NCBI RefSeq assembly: GCF_024139115.2
Contig: NC_085139.1
Location: forward strand, 9,147,533 to 9,211,532
Direction of reading: 5' to 3'
Source: Armigeres subalbatus
Taxonomy: Eukaryota; Arthropoda; Insecta; Diptera; Culicidae
Length of the DNA stretch: 64,000 nucleotides
Shown here: positions 12,829 to 22,295 of the stretch, piece after piece
Position numbering within the stretch: the stretch's first letter is position 1
Layout of the letters: each line of letters begins with the position of its first letter
Made by a program: the position numbers and the translations under genes
Notes under the pieces: model-generated
Seen by the model: the letters and a program-made list of their open reading frames with translations, nothing else
Told to the model about the DNA's origin: nothing
The model's database searches: none

Positions 12829-13157
12829 GCGACAAATATGGTTTCTCCGATAACCATGGATTCTCTGAGCGAGCCATGTACGATTTCTCGTCCCGGGGAA
12901 CGCAATGTTTAGTGTACGATGGATTCTACTACAGTAAGAATAAAACCAGCGAGGGCGGTATTCGGGTCAACTGGAAATGTCGTTACTACCAGCGATTCAA
13001 GTGCAAAGCCAGAGCTCTCACCAAAACCATCCACGGATGTGACTTTGTGCGGGTGTCCAGTACGGAGCATACGCACTTGCGCGAGATGTTCTGCAAGGAT
13101 TTGCGAAGAAAACGCCGCAAAGTCAATACATTTGATTCTGCAGTTTTTAATTACTAG
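12829..13157 (+). CDS. mod(mdg4): mod(mdg4)-type 3' exon, FLYWCH finger (unit 4)
   Basis: The acceptor TTTTTGTTTTTCAG (AG 12827-12828) gives the shared phase and the stop is TAG 13155-13157. The leader DKYGFSDNHGFSERAMYDF is followed by a canonical finger: SSRGTQCLVYDGFYY, VNWKC, RFKCKAR, HTH. The tail is basic (KDLRRKRRKV). It is a close paralogue of unit 6, including the intron sequence just upstream, and a more distant paralogue of unit 25. Confidence 0.9.
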
Positions 13158-13257
13158 AAGCAAGGAAGACAGAACCACCCGATTGAAGTTACTGAAATTA
13201 CGATGCCATTATTTTTGGAAAATTAAAACAGGTTAAACAAAATGTAGCGTATTATTA

Positions 13258-13270
13258 TTCTAGTACTGCA
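13258..13270 (+). promoter_or_regulatory. TTCTAGTACTGCA array motif, exact, forward
   Basis: Exact 13-mer, 101 bp after the unit 4 stop and 48 bp before the unit 5 acceptor. Confidence 0.6.
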
Positions 13271-13318
13271 CCTAAACTGCAGGTGTTCTTACACACGATT
13301 TCATTGTGTCTTTAACAG

Positions 13319-13578
13319 GTAACGTTATCTACGTGCTATCGAAACGTGGTAGCAAGCATCTATTTCACGATGGAAATACGTATACTCCGAACGAGCGGCC
13401 CTACCCGGGACAACGTTCCAGAACGTGGAAGTGTACATTGTATTATCGACTGAAATGTAAAGCACGCATAGTCACCAGCGAAGGTGGCAGTCTACCCAAG
13501 TTGCGTGTGGTGGTTGCTGAACACACCCACGAGAAACCGTTTCCCCATTTGAGTGCGAAGTTTCGAAGTCTATTCTGA
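13319..13578 (+). CDS. mod(mdg4): mod(mdg4)-type 3' exon, FLYWCH finger (unit 5)
   Basis: The acceptor is ATTGTGTCTTTAACAG (AG 13317-13318) and the stop TGA 13576-13578. The finger starts almost at the splice site: VIYVLSKRGSKHLFHDG, TWKC, RLKCKAR, HTH. A short basic tail ends SAKFRSLF. AATAAA lies at 13637-13642. The leader is minimal, so the finger would sit close to the common part of the protein. Confidence 0.9.
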
Positions 13579-13812
13579 TCCAAAGAACACATCTAGTCAG
13601 TCATTGTCAAATGATATTTATTGAAGTCTTTTGAAAAATAAATGTTCGAGTGATTGAAGGATTTGGTACTGCTATTTCTCCATGAATAAAAAAAAAACAA
13701 ACGCAATATGTTTCCAAATTACTTGCAGGTTAGTACAAGTTAGAATCGTACGATTTTTTCTACAGTAGAAACAAAGAATGACCTATCAGGAATAGTTGTA
13801 TAGCATATAACT

Positions 13813-13822
13813 CTAGTACTTC
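13813..13822 (+). promoter_or_regulatory. CTAGTACTTC array motif, forward
   Basis: The core is intact but the 3' flank is TTC instead of GCA. It is 39 bp before the unit 6 exon, overlapping the zone where the branch point would lie. Confidence 0.5.
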
Positions 13823-13861
13823 ATCATTTGACGCAAGCATTTTTTGTTTTTTTTTCTTCAG

Positions 13862-14157
13862 CTGTCAACTACAGTTTCTCCGATAACTTTGGCTTCTCTG
13901 AGCGAGCGGTTTATGAATTCACGCCCCGGGGAACTCAAAGTCTGGTCTACGATGGATTCTATTTCAGCAAAAATAAAACTAGTGAAGGCGGTATACGGGT
14001 TAACTGGCAATGTCGTCACTATCAGCGATTTAAATGCAAAGCAAGAGCCCTCACTAAAACTATTGATGGGTGTGATTTTGTGAGGGTTTCCAGTACGAAA
14101 CATACGCACTCGCGTGAGATGTTTCTCAAAGATGTGTGGCAAAAACGTCGCAAGTGA
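13862..14157 (+). CDS. mod(mdg4): mod(mdg4)-type 3' exon, FLYWCH finger (unit 6)
   Basis: The acceptor TTTTTTTTTCTTCAG (AG 13860-13861) opens the shared phase; stop TGA 14155-14157; AATAAA 14169-14174, only 12 bp later. Leader NYSFSDNFGFSERAVYEF, finger TPRGTQSLVYDGFYF, VNWQC, RFKCKAR, HTH, tail ending WQKRRK. It differs from unit 4 by scattered substitutions and lacks the Asn/Phe-rich tail, which fits a tandem duplication followed by divergence. Confidence 0.9.
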
Positions 14158-14419
14158 AACATTCCCAAAATAAATACATCCATGCATCAATGAAAGATAG
14201 TAAGATTATGAGTGTAGCAACACTTAAAATGCCATTCAGAGTGATTCTCGCAAGAAGGGGAACCATTAGAATTATCCGGAATGGAAGCAAACGAATCATT
14301 AGCTTTTTGGAAAATAAATATTCTGCGGTCTTAGAGAATTTGGTATTTTTCACAATTATTTTTTCCAATTCATTAACACAAATTGCATATAAGTTCTGAT
14401 ATTTTCGTTTCACTTTCAG

Positions 14420-14676
14420 GTTCGTACGACTGGGGCTCGACGAGTGAGATTCGGTTCGTTCATTATACGGTCAAAAACAAAATGATCACAAAGCTCTACC
14501 ATCGGGGATACACGTATTACCGCAGTAAGCAGGTTAATCAGGCCTCCTATTGGGTGTGCGACAGTACAAAGCGATACAACTGCCGGGCGAAGATCACGAT
14601 CTTCGGCGATAAAAGCTTGTACAAAGTGACAAATTCGTGGCATACGCATGGCCCGATCTTCTCGAGGCATCGGTGA
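14420..14676 (+). CDS. mod(mdg4): mod(mdg4)-type 3' exon, FLYWCH finger (unit 7)
   Basis: The acceptor is TTTCGTTTCACTTTCAG (AG 14418-14419) and the stop TGA 14674-14676. The finger is divergent: FVHYTVKNKMITKLYHRG replaces the usual S-x-RG start, but YWVC, YNCRAK and HTH are kept. Almost no tail follows (GPIFSRHR). Confidence 0.85.
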
Positions 14677-14702
14677 CAATGAATTCGTGTGAAAGCGCAA
14701 AA

Positions 14703-14712
14703 CTAGTACTTC
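14703..14712 (+). promoter_or_regulatory. CTAGTACTTC array motif, forward
   Basis: Lies 27 bp past the unit 7 stop and 461 bp before unit 8; a second copy (14991) is nearer to unit 8. Confidence 0.45.
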
Positions 14713-14990
14713 TTTATTCGAGTATTGACATTCAGATGTTGCCTATGTGATGCCACCTTGTTGTAACGGAACTGGAAAAGAGCATTCACATTTTCACCGA
14801 GGTTGATCATCGAGTCAACCGATCAAGTTGTTAATCGAAGATACATTAACAAAATTAATCAATGCAAACTATTCGTGGATGTGCAAATACTGTGTCATTT
14901 CGTAGTCGTTCTTGTTTAAAATATCTGCTGAGAGACGTTTGAAATGCAAGCAAAAGCAAAATTATGAACATGCATGTTTTTTATTTTTTG

Positions 14991-15003
14991 TGCAGTACTA
15001 GAA
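14991..15003 (-). promoter_or_regulatory. TGCAGTACTAGAA array motif, exact, reverse
   Basis: Exact reverse complement of the 13-mer, 170 bp upstream of the unit 8 acceptor. Confidence 0.6.
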
Positions 15004-15173
15004 TATAAGACATATTTTTGCAATGGAAAAGTTGAACGACGAGTTTTAGATTTTTTTCAACATGTTAAATAAATTTGTTTTTTTTTATGAAAGTCTTTTT
15101 CTCACTACATGCAAATATCGTAAAATAAATACTGCGGTAAACAATTATAATGTAAATATGCGTGTTCCCACAG

Positions 15174-15607
15174 CACCAACTCTCGACGCACAATTCGTTT
15201 TGAGCACTAGAGGATCACTGCAGCTGTGTATCGATGGATACACATTCACTCGACACATTGTGAAGGAGGACACCATCTATTGGCGCTGCACGCAAGCCCG
15301 GGCCTTATGGTATGTGTTTATTGATCCAACCAACCTGAGATTCAATCACACTGAGGCACTTTGTTTCACCTACAGTTGTCAGGCGCGCCACCGTCAGCGA
15401 CGGTCTACCGGAGTGCTGGAAGTGGTTTGGGCACAGCACAACCATGGCATTTTGAAGCGCAGAAAACGAGGCATACTGCGGGATATTCTTCTCAAACGTG
15501 AACAGAGGAATCAGCAGTCAGCGATGATCAATATACCTAAGCTATCGGAAGTAAAATATCCTCCCGTGAACATTCCAGTTCCAGAAGCAATCTTTGGCAT
15601 GGACTAA
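15174..15607 (+). CDS. mod(mdg4): mod(mdg4)-type 3' exons, FLYWCH finger with internal intron (unit 8)
   Basis: The acceptor TGTTCCCACAG (AG 15172-15173) opens the shared phase. The first exon (15174-15309) carries FVLSTRGSLQLCIDGYTF and YWRC. A 66-nt intron (15310-15375; GTATGT...CTACAG) interrupts just before the second zinc Cys, and the second exon (15376-15607) continues CQAR ... HNH and a basic KRRKRG linker with a Pro-rich end. The intron has no in-frame stop and is a multiple of three, so an unspliced transcript stays open. AATAAA 15664-15669. Confidence 0.87.
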
Positions 15608-15702
15608 CTTAATTATTTAATGATTCATCACAATATTAGCTGTCTGATAAAAATCCAATGTCCAATAAAAATCATTCGTGTTGTGTAGCTGTGTTCGATG
15701 TA

Positions 15703-15715
15703 TGCAGTACTAGAA
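15703..15715 (-). promoter_or_regulatory. TGCAGTACTAGAA array motif, exact, reverse
   Basis: Exact 13-mer in reverse, 56 bp before the unit 9 exon and about 35 bp after the unit 8 AATAAA. Confidence 0.6.
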
Positions 15716-15771
15716 TACTATATCAGAGTACACCGGGAGGTGAACTATATTTGATTTCTTATTCTCCACAG

Positions 15772-16180
15772 TTTTGTTCAAATCTGAGGAACCGGAAGTG
15801 CACGCCATACTGAGCAATAAAGGAAACGTTCAGCTGATGATCGATGGGTTTTCGTTCTCCCGCGAAAAGGTTCGACCGAAATCCGTTAGATGGATTTGCA
15901 ACCAAGCATGGGTTATGAGGTAATCAGTCGATGCGATTTCGTTATGTTTCAAAATAATTAATCGTTTCCTCCTTGTAGCTGCAAAGTTCGTGCCACTAGC
16001 GATAAACTAACTGGCAAATTGATATCGGTCCGGGGATCACACAACCATGGCGTGATCAACAACCGACGGAAATGGGGTCAATGTAAATACATCAAACAAC
16101 AATACGAACGGATCTCGAATGTTACGGAGGAGCCTCCAAGGAAAGGAGGCCGACCCAGAAAGCAGTCGCCATTAGAATAA
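15772..16180 (+). CDS. mod(mdg4): mod(mdg4)-type 3' exons, FLYWCH finger plus AT-hook-like tail (unit 9)
   Basis: The acceptor is CTTATTCTCCACAG (AG 15770-15771). Exon a (15772-15919) encodes AILSNKGNVQLMIDGFSF and RWIC; intron 15920-15978 (GTAATC...TTGTAG, 59 nt); exon b (15979-16180) encodes CKVRATSDKLTG, HNHG and a tail ending KGGRPRKQSPLE. The GGRPRK core resembles an AT-hook, which binds the minor groove of AT-rich DNA; this is inference from the short motif. Two exons in different frames, so the unit is visible only after splicing. Confidence 0.85.
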
Positions 16181-16301
16181 CTACAGTTTTTTATCAAGAT
16201 AAATACAACAAAATTTCATGCTCTACTAGTGTTCTATTACTACAATTTTAATTTAGCCTTGATAGATTCGACAAATATTTTCAACTTGCGATCATTTGCA
16301 G

Positions 16302-16671
16302 ATGGCGTTACATATGTGATAAGCAATCGAGGAACAGTGCAGCTGTGCATAAATGGTTACATTTTCACTAAATCACAAGTGCGTGAAAGAATAATTATTT
16401 GGATTTGCAATCAACGGAGAGCTCACGGGTATTTTTTTTATTTCGTGTATTTATCTTCCATCATAAATCTGCTGTGTACACTTTCAGTTGCAAAGCTCGA
16501 GCTACCACTGGTCGGGAGCCAGGAAGTGCGGTTATTTCAATCCGGGAGGACCATTCCCACGACATCATCATCGGGCGTAATCGTAGCCGTAGAAAACCGA
16601 ATCGCCAGACTGATATCATTTGCTCCGCCACCGAATCAGAGCTGGATCATGATGAGTTTGATATCTTGTAG
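16302..16671 (+). CDS. mod(mdg4): mod(mdg4)-type 3' exons, FLYWCH finger with internal intron (unit 10)
   Basis: The acceptor is CGATCATTTGCAG (AG 16300-16301). Exon a 16302-16428 (YVISNRGTVQLCINGYIF, IWIC); intron 16429-16487 (GTATTT...TTTCAG); exon b 16488-16671 (CKARATTGREPGS, HSH, then a tail with RNRSRRKPNR and an acidic end). A degenerate motif (CTACTAGTGTTC) lies at about 16223-16234. Stop TAG 16669-16671. Confidence 0.85.
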
Positions 16672-16881
16672 TAAACGATGAACTGTAAATGATTTTTTTA
16701 TGCCAACTAATGCAAGAGTTATATATGGTTGAACACAATTGTCTTTCACATAAGTGAAAATGCTCCTATGTCTTCCTGAGCAAGAAAGGTAAAAAATAAC
16801 GGGTGGCAACAACCATAAGTAACACGAGCTAAGTTAATAGAGATACCAAAATATATCTTCATGTTGATGGTGCCCTGCACT

Positions 16882-16891
16882 CTAGTACTTC
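16882..16891 (+). promoter_or_regulatory. CTAGTACTTC array motif, forward
   Basis: Intact core with the TTC-type flank, 136 bp before the unit 11 exon. Confidence 0.5.
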
Positions 16892-17027
16892 AATGAATTG
16901 CATAATAAACTAAATACTGTGTGTTTTTTTCTAGAACAAAAAACATATAAGAGATTACATTTTCAATTATTATTCATTATTATTCATTCTAATTCAATAA
17001 ATCTAAAATATTTGAAATTTTTCCCAG

Positions 17028-17469
17028 ATATTTCATTTGTAATAAGCAAACGCGGAAAAACCCAACTGTGTGTGGATGGATTCCTCTACATGCGTGTGAA
17101 AGCAACAGAAGAGGTGCAATATTGGTCGTGCAATCAGTTCAGAGTATTGGGGTTAGTAAATGCATTTTATTTTCAATTAAATAGTAAGCTGATTTTAATA
17201 TTTCCCATCTTTACAGTTGTACGGCTCGTGCTACTACTGGGCGAGCAAAGAAAAATGAACAGCCGACCATCAAACTGCGTGGTTTTCACAATCATAGAAT
17301 TATTCTGAAACGCCGCAAGCCCGGAGAGTGCACGAAATTGAAAGAATTGTACGCTCGTCGACGGCTATCGCAAGCTGATTTGAAACCTGCTGTACCAGAA
17401 CAACAGTGGCCCACATATCCATCAAAACCACCCCTAATGGAACCATGTTTTATGAAGACAGAAAAATAA
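17028..17469 (+). CDS. mod(mdg4): mod(mdg4)-type 3' exons, FLYWCH finger with long tail (unit 11)
   Basis: The acceptor is AATTTTTCCCAG (AG 17026-17027). Exon a 17028-17151 (FVISKRGKTQLCVDGFLY, YWSC); intron 17152-17216 (GTTAGT...TTACAG); exon b 17217-17469 (CTARATTGR, HNH, then about 50 residues: a charged KLKELYARRRL helix-like stretch and a Pro-rich end). AATAAA 17533-17538. The similarity to units 9 and 10, including the ARATTG after the second Cys, suggests local duplication. Confidence 0.86.
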
Positions 17470-17703
17470 TGATTCGTGCTTCAAAAAAATACTTCACATA
17501 GACAAATCGAGTCCTAAAACGTACGTGCGTACAATAAAAAATGACAAATTTAGAATATGCTTCGTTTGGGTGAATAGATATCAATGTTTTACTCGCATTT
17601 GGGCCGATTTTTCATATTCTTACACAAACTTATCACAATCGTTTTATTGGAAAACATTATTGAGTTGAATATTACCATCTGAACTCCATTCTGCTTATTT
17701 CAG

Positions 17704-18017
17704 CTGCCGGTATGATGCTTCCGCATCAAGACTTTCACTACGTGGAAACCAATAAGTCACTGAAACTAATGATACACGGTTACAGCTTCACCCGGAAGCA
17801 GATACGCGAACGGTACACGATCTGGGAGTGTTGCCAGTCGAGGCCACTTGGCTGCAAAGCGGCCGCCACCAGCTATTTTGAGGATAACCGTGTGAGCTTT
17901 CGCGGAGCGCACAACCACGCGATCGTGACGGAGCGGCGGAAACTCGGTCAACGGAAGCGCCTGATGGAGAAACGTCAACTGGAGCGAATAGGGCGGAAAA
18001 TCAAACGTGACAATTGA
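17704..18017 (+). CDS. mod(mdg4): mod(mdg4)-type 3' exon, FLYWCH finger, intronless (unit 12)
   Basis: The acceptor TTCTGCTTATTTCAG (AG 17702-17703) opens the shared phase; stop TGA 18015-18017. Finger: YVETNKSLKLMIHGYSF, IWEC, LGCKAAA, HNH, followed by a strongly basic tail of about 30 residues (RRKLGQRKRLMEKRQ). It belongs to the unit 8-15 subgroup by sequence but has no intron before the second Cys, so the intron was lost here or gained in the others. No canonical AATAAA is evident. Confidence 0.88.
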
Positions 18018-18303
18018 TTTAATATAGATAAAAAATATATAAATTTCTAGCATTTGTTCAAAGTTCAGCATTATATGCACAGCTCAATGCACACTAATTT
18101 TTTAGATGACTTATAAAGACACAGCTTGTGCAAAGTACAAGTTGGAAGTATTTGAATAGTATCAGTTAGAGAGATGATAAAAATGAAACAAAATATCTAT
18201 TACATGTTATTTTCCTACAAATTTAATTAAATTTTCAAAAATATTACAAATGTTTATAACTTGGTAGTTGTAAGTATTTCATTGGGCGTTGGTTCAATTT
18301 CAG

Positions 18304-18688
18304 ATCTGCCGAAATCGTTTTTTGTTCTAAGTGGCCAAGGAGCTCTGCACCTATCGATCGACGGATTTGTTTTCGCGCAACAGGTGACAAAACACGACTC
18401 CATAGATTGGGCTTGCTCTCAGTCGCAAACATTACAGTGAGTAACCATCTTCCAGGTGATAGTTGAAATATTGATTTAATTCCAGATTCCACTTCCAGAT
18501 GCAACGCTCAGGCAACAACAGCGCGGGGAAAAGATCGCAAGGTGCTTTCGATTAGAGGCGAACACAACCACGGCGTAATCACCGAACGTCGCAGAAATGA
18601 TTCCCTGAAGGATCTTGTTAAACAACGGAAGAAAGAGCGTGATGTGAGGCGAATGAGGCTGGCTGGATCTCGCCAGCAATCGAATTAG
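18304..18688 (+). CDS. mod(mdg4): mod(mdg4)-type 3' exons, FLYWCH finger with internal intron (unit 13)
   Basis: The acceptor is TTGGTTCAATTTCAG (AG 18302-18303). Exon a 18304-18436 (FVLSGQGALHLSIDGFVF, DWAC); intron 18437-18498 (GTGAGT...TTCCAG); exon b 18499-18688 (CNAQATTARGKDR, HNH, basic tail KQRKKERDVRRMR). Stop TAG 18686-18688, AATAAA 18706-18711. The usual Lys/Arg after the second Cys is Asn-Ala-Gln here. Confidence 0.85.
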
Positions 18689-18820
18689 ATGTTGCAAGAG
18701 ACTTGAATAAATCGAATTTCATATTACAAATGTTGCGATCGTTCCAGAAAATCAGTCCCATACTTGGAAAAAATCGGCACTGATTTGCTGTTTCGTGTTA
18801 GATGTACATAATCTTATTGT

Positions 18821-18829
18821 AGTACTAGA
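18821..18829 (-). promoter_or_regulatory. AGTACTAGA array motif, reverse
   Basis: Core intact, with TGT rather than TGC upstream; 116 bp before unit 14. Confidence 0.5.
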
Positions 18830-18945
18830 TTGAATATCCGTTAATTTAAATGGTCCATTTCTTTCAGTACATGTTACTGTGAACTAATGTTTGACATACA
18901 ATTTGTTTCGTTTATCATTACTTGCTGCTCTTATTACGGTTGTAG

Positions 18946-19270
18946 AAGAAAATGAAAACGAACCTTACGTCCAGTATACGATTAGCAGTCGTGGCACGCC
19001 ACTGCTGTTGCTCGATGGGTTCACCTTCACCAGGGATAAAGTACGCAACAGTGTTACCTCATGGAGATGCTCTCAATATCGCACTCTCAGGTATAGACGT
19101 TTGTGATTTGCATTCTGGCTGTTAGACTGTAATTTTTTTTTTATTCTTTCAGCTGCAAAGCACGCGCCAATGCCGTCCGAGATCGCAGCGGTCAGAAGAA
19201 AATTGTTATCAAACATTCGCACAATCATCCGCTCGTAACCGAGCGCCGGAAGAAAAGTTCCTCTAAATAA
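18946..19270 (+). CDS. mod(mdg4): mod(mdg4)-type 3' exons, FLYWCH finger with internal intron (unit 14)
   Basis: The acceptor is TTATTACGGTTGTAG (AG 18944-18945). Exon a 18946-19090 (YTISSRGTPLLLLDGFTF, SWRC); intron 19091-19152 (GTATAG...TTTCAG); exon b 19153-19270 (CKARANAV, HSHNH, short basic end RRKKSSSK). The TAA stop (19268-19270) lies inside AATAAA (19266-19271). Confidence 0.86.
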
Positions 19271-19282
19271 ACATATGCGCTT

Positions 19283-19295
19283 CTACTAGTACCTC
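19283..19295 (+). promoter_or_regulatory. Variant array motif CTACTAGTACCTC
   Basis: Keeps CTAGTAC but has C in place of the following T; 119 bp upstream of unit 15. A weaker call than the exact copies. Confidence 0.35.
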
Positions 19296-19414
19296 ATTAA
19301 ACATAGCCTGAAACTGCACAAGTCTTGTTTGCTCTTTATTATAATTGATTTTTATTTTCAAATCGTCAAATTTGGATAAAGCCTCAATGAATAAGAACGC
19401 TCAACTACTTCTAG

Positions 19415-19774
19415 GGACAGTAATGTATGCCGTTAGTCGTCGGGGTCGTCGTCAAGTCTGCTACTTGGGATACTCGTTCGAGATGGAGAAGGAACGAACT
19501 GGGTCTACCAGTTGGCGTTGCAATCAAGCAAAGCCGCTCAAGTAAGCTTATCCTCGAACAGAAGACAAACCATACCTAATGATGCGTTTACCTTCTTCTG
19601 TTTTTGATTTCTTTCAGGTGCAAAGCTAGAATAATCGAGCGGTTCGACATGTGCGGTGATCCGATATACGAAATCGTACGTTCAGAACATAATCACGAGA
19701 TCATCACCGAACGACGGCCTCGAGGATCGTTGAAACGGTGTGGTGTTAAAAGTTTATTGCATGTGATTGAATAA
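19415..19774 (+). CDS. mod(mdg4): mod(mdg4)-type 3' exons, FLYWCH finger with internal intron (unit 15)
   Basis: The best acceptor is CAACTACTTCTAG (AG 19413-19414), which gives the shared phase. Exon a 19415-19541 (YAVSRRGRRQVCYLGYSF, SWRC); intron 19542-19617 (GTAAGC...TTTCAG); exon b 19618-19774 (CKARIIERFDMC, HNH, ERRPRGSLKR, hydrophobic end). The TAA stop (19772-19774) is embedded in AATAAA (19770-19775). Confidence 0.84.
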
Positions 19775-19793
19775 ATATTAATTTGACTTGACT

Positions 19794-19804
19794 CTAGTAC
19801 TGCA
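19794..19804 (+). promoter_or_regulatory. CTAGTACTGCA array motif, forward
   Basis: 20 bp after the unit 15 stop. The next acceptor (unit 16) is 2.2 kb away because the low-complexity block at 20088-21828 lies between them. Confidence 0.55.
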
Positions 19805-20087
19805 GTTTGGATAGCTTTAAACGTGTTGGGGTTCTGATTTTGAGGTATTTAATATCGTCACATAACAGTGGGCGGTGGAGAAATATGATAATTTTGTTCA
19901 TAATTCATTTCATTCCAGGTTAAAAGTGCGTTCAAGTACATGCATTTGACCTTTTTTTTGTCTATTGAGGGTCCAGCTTATTTTTTCCCTTCATTAACGG
20001 AATTTTTATTCAAAAATAAGTTCATCACCTATTTAAAGAGTGTACACGATAAAAATAAAACACAAAAAATTGTTCCCAAAAATTCAT

Positions 20088-21828
20088 AAGCTAAGCTAAG
20101 CTAAAGCTAAGCTAAAGCTAAGCTAAAGCTAAGCTAAAGCTAAGCTAAAGCTAAGCTAAAGCTAAGCTAAAGCTAAGCTAAAGTTGCTTAAAGCTGTTTA
20201 AAGCTGTTAAAGCTAAGCTAAAGCTAAGCTAAAGCTGTTAAAGTTAAGCTAAGTTAAGTTAAAGCTGTTTAAAGCTAAGCTAAAGCTAAGCTAAGCTGTG
20301 TTGCTTAAAGCTAGCCCAGCTGTTAAAGCTAAGCTAAAGGCCCCCAGTTGCTAAAGCTAAGCTAAAGCCCGTAAGCCCGGCTGAAGCTAAGCTGCCCCAG
20401 CCTAAGCTTAAGCCTAAAGCCCCAGTTAAGCTGCTCCCAGCTAAGCTAAAGCTAAGCCTGCCAGCCCTGCTGCTAAGCCTCAGCTGTTCCAAAGCTAAGC
20501 TGGCTAAGCCTGGCTCCAGCCTCAGCTGGGCCCGGCCTGGCTCAGCCCGCTCAGCCTCGGCCTGCCCAGCCAGTCAGCTCAGCCAGCCTGGCCCAGCCTG
20601 GCCCCAAAGCCTGCTCAGCTGCTCAGCCTGCCTGCCTGCTGCCTGCCTCAGCCTGCTCTCAGCCAGCTCCCAGCCTGTTGCCTGCCTGCTCAGCTCAGCT
20701 CAGCCTGGCTCAGCCTGCCAGCTGGCTCAGCCCCACCCCAGCCCCGTCAGCCCAGCCCCGCCCCTGCCCGCCCCAGCCCACCAGCTCCGCCTCAGCCTTG
20801 CCCGCCCCAGCCCTGGCTTCAGCCCGCTTAAGCTCAGCCTGCTCAGCTGCCCGCCTTGCTCAGCCTGCTCCCAGCCCGCTTGGCTCAGCCCGCTCAGCCC
20901 GCCTGCCCAGCTGCCCTGCCCGTGCCCTGGCTCAGCTCCCAGTTCAGCCCCGGCTAAGCCTGCCCAGCCCGCCTCAGCTCCAGCTCCGCCCAGCTGTTTT
21001 GCCCGCCTCAGCCCTGGGCTCAGCCTGGCCCTCAGCCTGGGCTCAGCCTCACCAGCCTCCAGCTCAGCCCGCTCAGCTCAGCTCAGCCTGGGCTCAGCCT
21101 GCTCAGCTCAGCCCAGCCTGGGCTCAGCCTGCCCAGCCTCTGCCCCAGCCTGCCTCAGCCCGGCTCAGCCTGGCTCAGCCTGCCTGGCTCAGCCTGCTCA
21201 GCCTGCTCAGCCTGGCTCAGCCCTGGCTCAGCCTGGGCTCAGCCCTGGCCCCAGCCCGCCTCCAGCCCAGCCTGGGCTCAGCTCAGCTCAGCCCAGCCTG
21301 CTCAGCCTGCTCAGCTTTGGCTCAGCCGTGCTTCAGTGCTCAGCTTCAGTGCTTGCTCCAGCCTGCTCAGCTGCCAGCTGCTTCAAAGCTGCTCGCTTCG
21401 TCAGCCCTCCAGCCCGGGTTTCAGCCTGCTCAGGCTCAAAGCTCCAGCTCAGCTGCTTGTGCTCTCAGCTCAGCTGCTCAGCCCGCTCAGCCTGGGCTTC
21501 AGCCCAGTTGCCCAGCTTCAAAGCTGGGTCAGCCGCCTGCTTAAAAGCCTTCAGCCTGCTCAGTGCCTGCTGCCTGCTTCAGCTGCCAGCCTGCCTCAGC
21601 TGCTCAAGCTCAGCTCATGCCTGCTTCAGTTGCTAAGTGCCTGCAGCTGTGTTTAAAGCTAAGCTAAAGCTAAGCTTGCTGCTTAAAGCTGCTAAAGCTA
21701 AGTTTAAAGCTGTTGTGCTGTTTAAAGCTTGTTAAAGCTAAGCTAAAGCTAAGCTAGCTTAAAGCTAAAGTTGCTAAGCAAGCTAAGCTGTTTAAAGCTG
21801 TTTAAAGCTAAGCTAAAGCTAAGCTATA
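20088..21828. repeat. 1.7-kb AAGCTAAGCTA / CAGCCTGCTCAG low-complexity block
   Basis: Both edges are AAGCTAAGCTAA-type tandem repeats with a period of about 11. Moving inwards, A and T are progressively replaced by C and G, until the centre (about 20500-21600) is a GC-rich CAGCCTGGCTCAGCC-type sequence; the right side returns to the edge pattern. Frames of up to 288 Ala/Ser/Pro/Leu codons result from the repeat and are not genes. The symmetric gradient suggests either an evolving satellite or a mis-called long tandem array. Confidence 0.85.
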
Positions 21829-21969
21829 GTTAGGTAAGTCTCAAAACTCTAACGATTTCTCCCCCTTACGGTACATTATTGATATGAGTTTAAAAACTCG
21901 TCTCGTTTATTCATGACTTAAAACTTTTCGACATTGTGTGCCGATTTTTTTGATTTACGGCTATTGCAG

Positions 21970-22295
21970 GACATAGCAACAGGGCGGCGGAATACACCAT
22001 CAGTACCAAAGGCTCACTGCAGCTTTCGGTGCAGGGCTTTCGGTACACCCGTCACAGCTGCAAAGCTGGCAAGGTTTACTGGCGCTGTGTGCAGTTCAAG
22101 TCGCTTGGCTGTCGGTCACGGGTGCGGACCCATCAGGAGCTGATCGAACTGGTAGAGCATGAGCATAACCACGAACTGCTGCGAGGCAGACGAAGGAGAG
22201 GTGCTCTGAAGCAGTTGATGCAAAAAAGAAAGCGAGAAAAGGCCCGGATTGTAGAAGGCCAACCTGACTGCGTTGAGAACGATAGGGTTCAATAA
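21970..22295 (+). CDS. mod(mdg4): mod(mdg4)-type 3' exon, FLYWCH finger, intronless (unit 16)
   Basis: The acceptor TTTACGGCTATTGCAG (AG 21968-21969) opens the shared phase. Finger: YTISTKGSLQLSVQGFRY, YWRC, LGCRSR, HNH, then a basic tail (RGRRRRGALKQLMQKRKRE). Stop TAA 22293-22295 lies inside AATAAA 22291-22296. It follows the low-complexity block by 140 bp and has no motif copy just upstream. Confidence 0.9.

Noticed and set aside
20678..21656. Long Ala/Ser/Pro/Leu-rich open frames (up to 288 codons)
   Set aside because: They run through the CAGCCTG low-complexity block in several frames at once; repeat artefacts, not genes.
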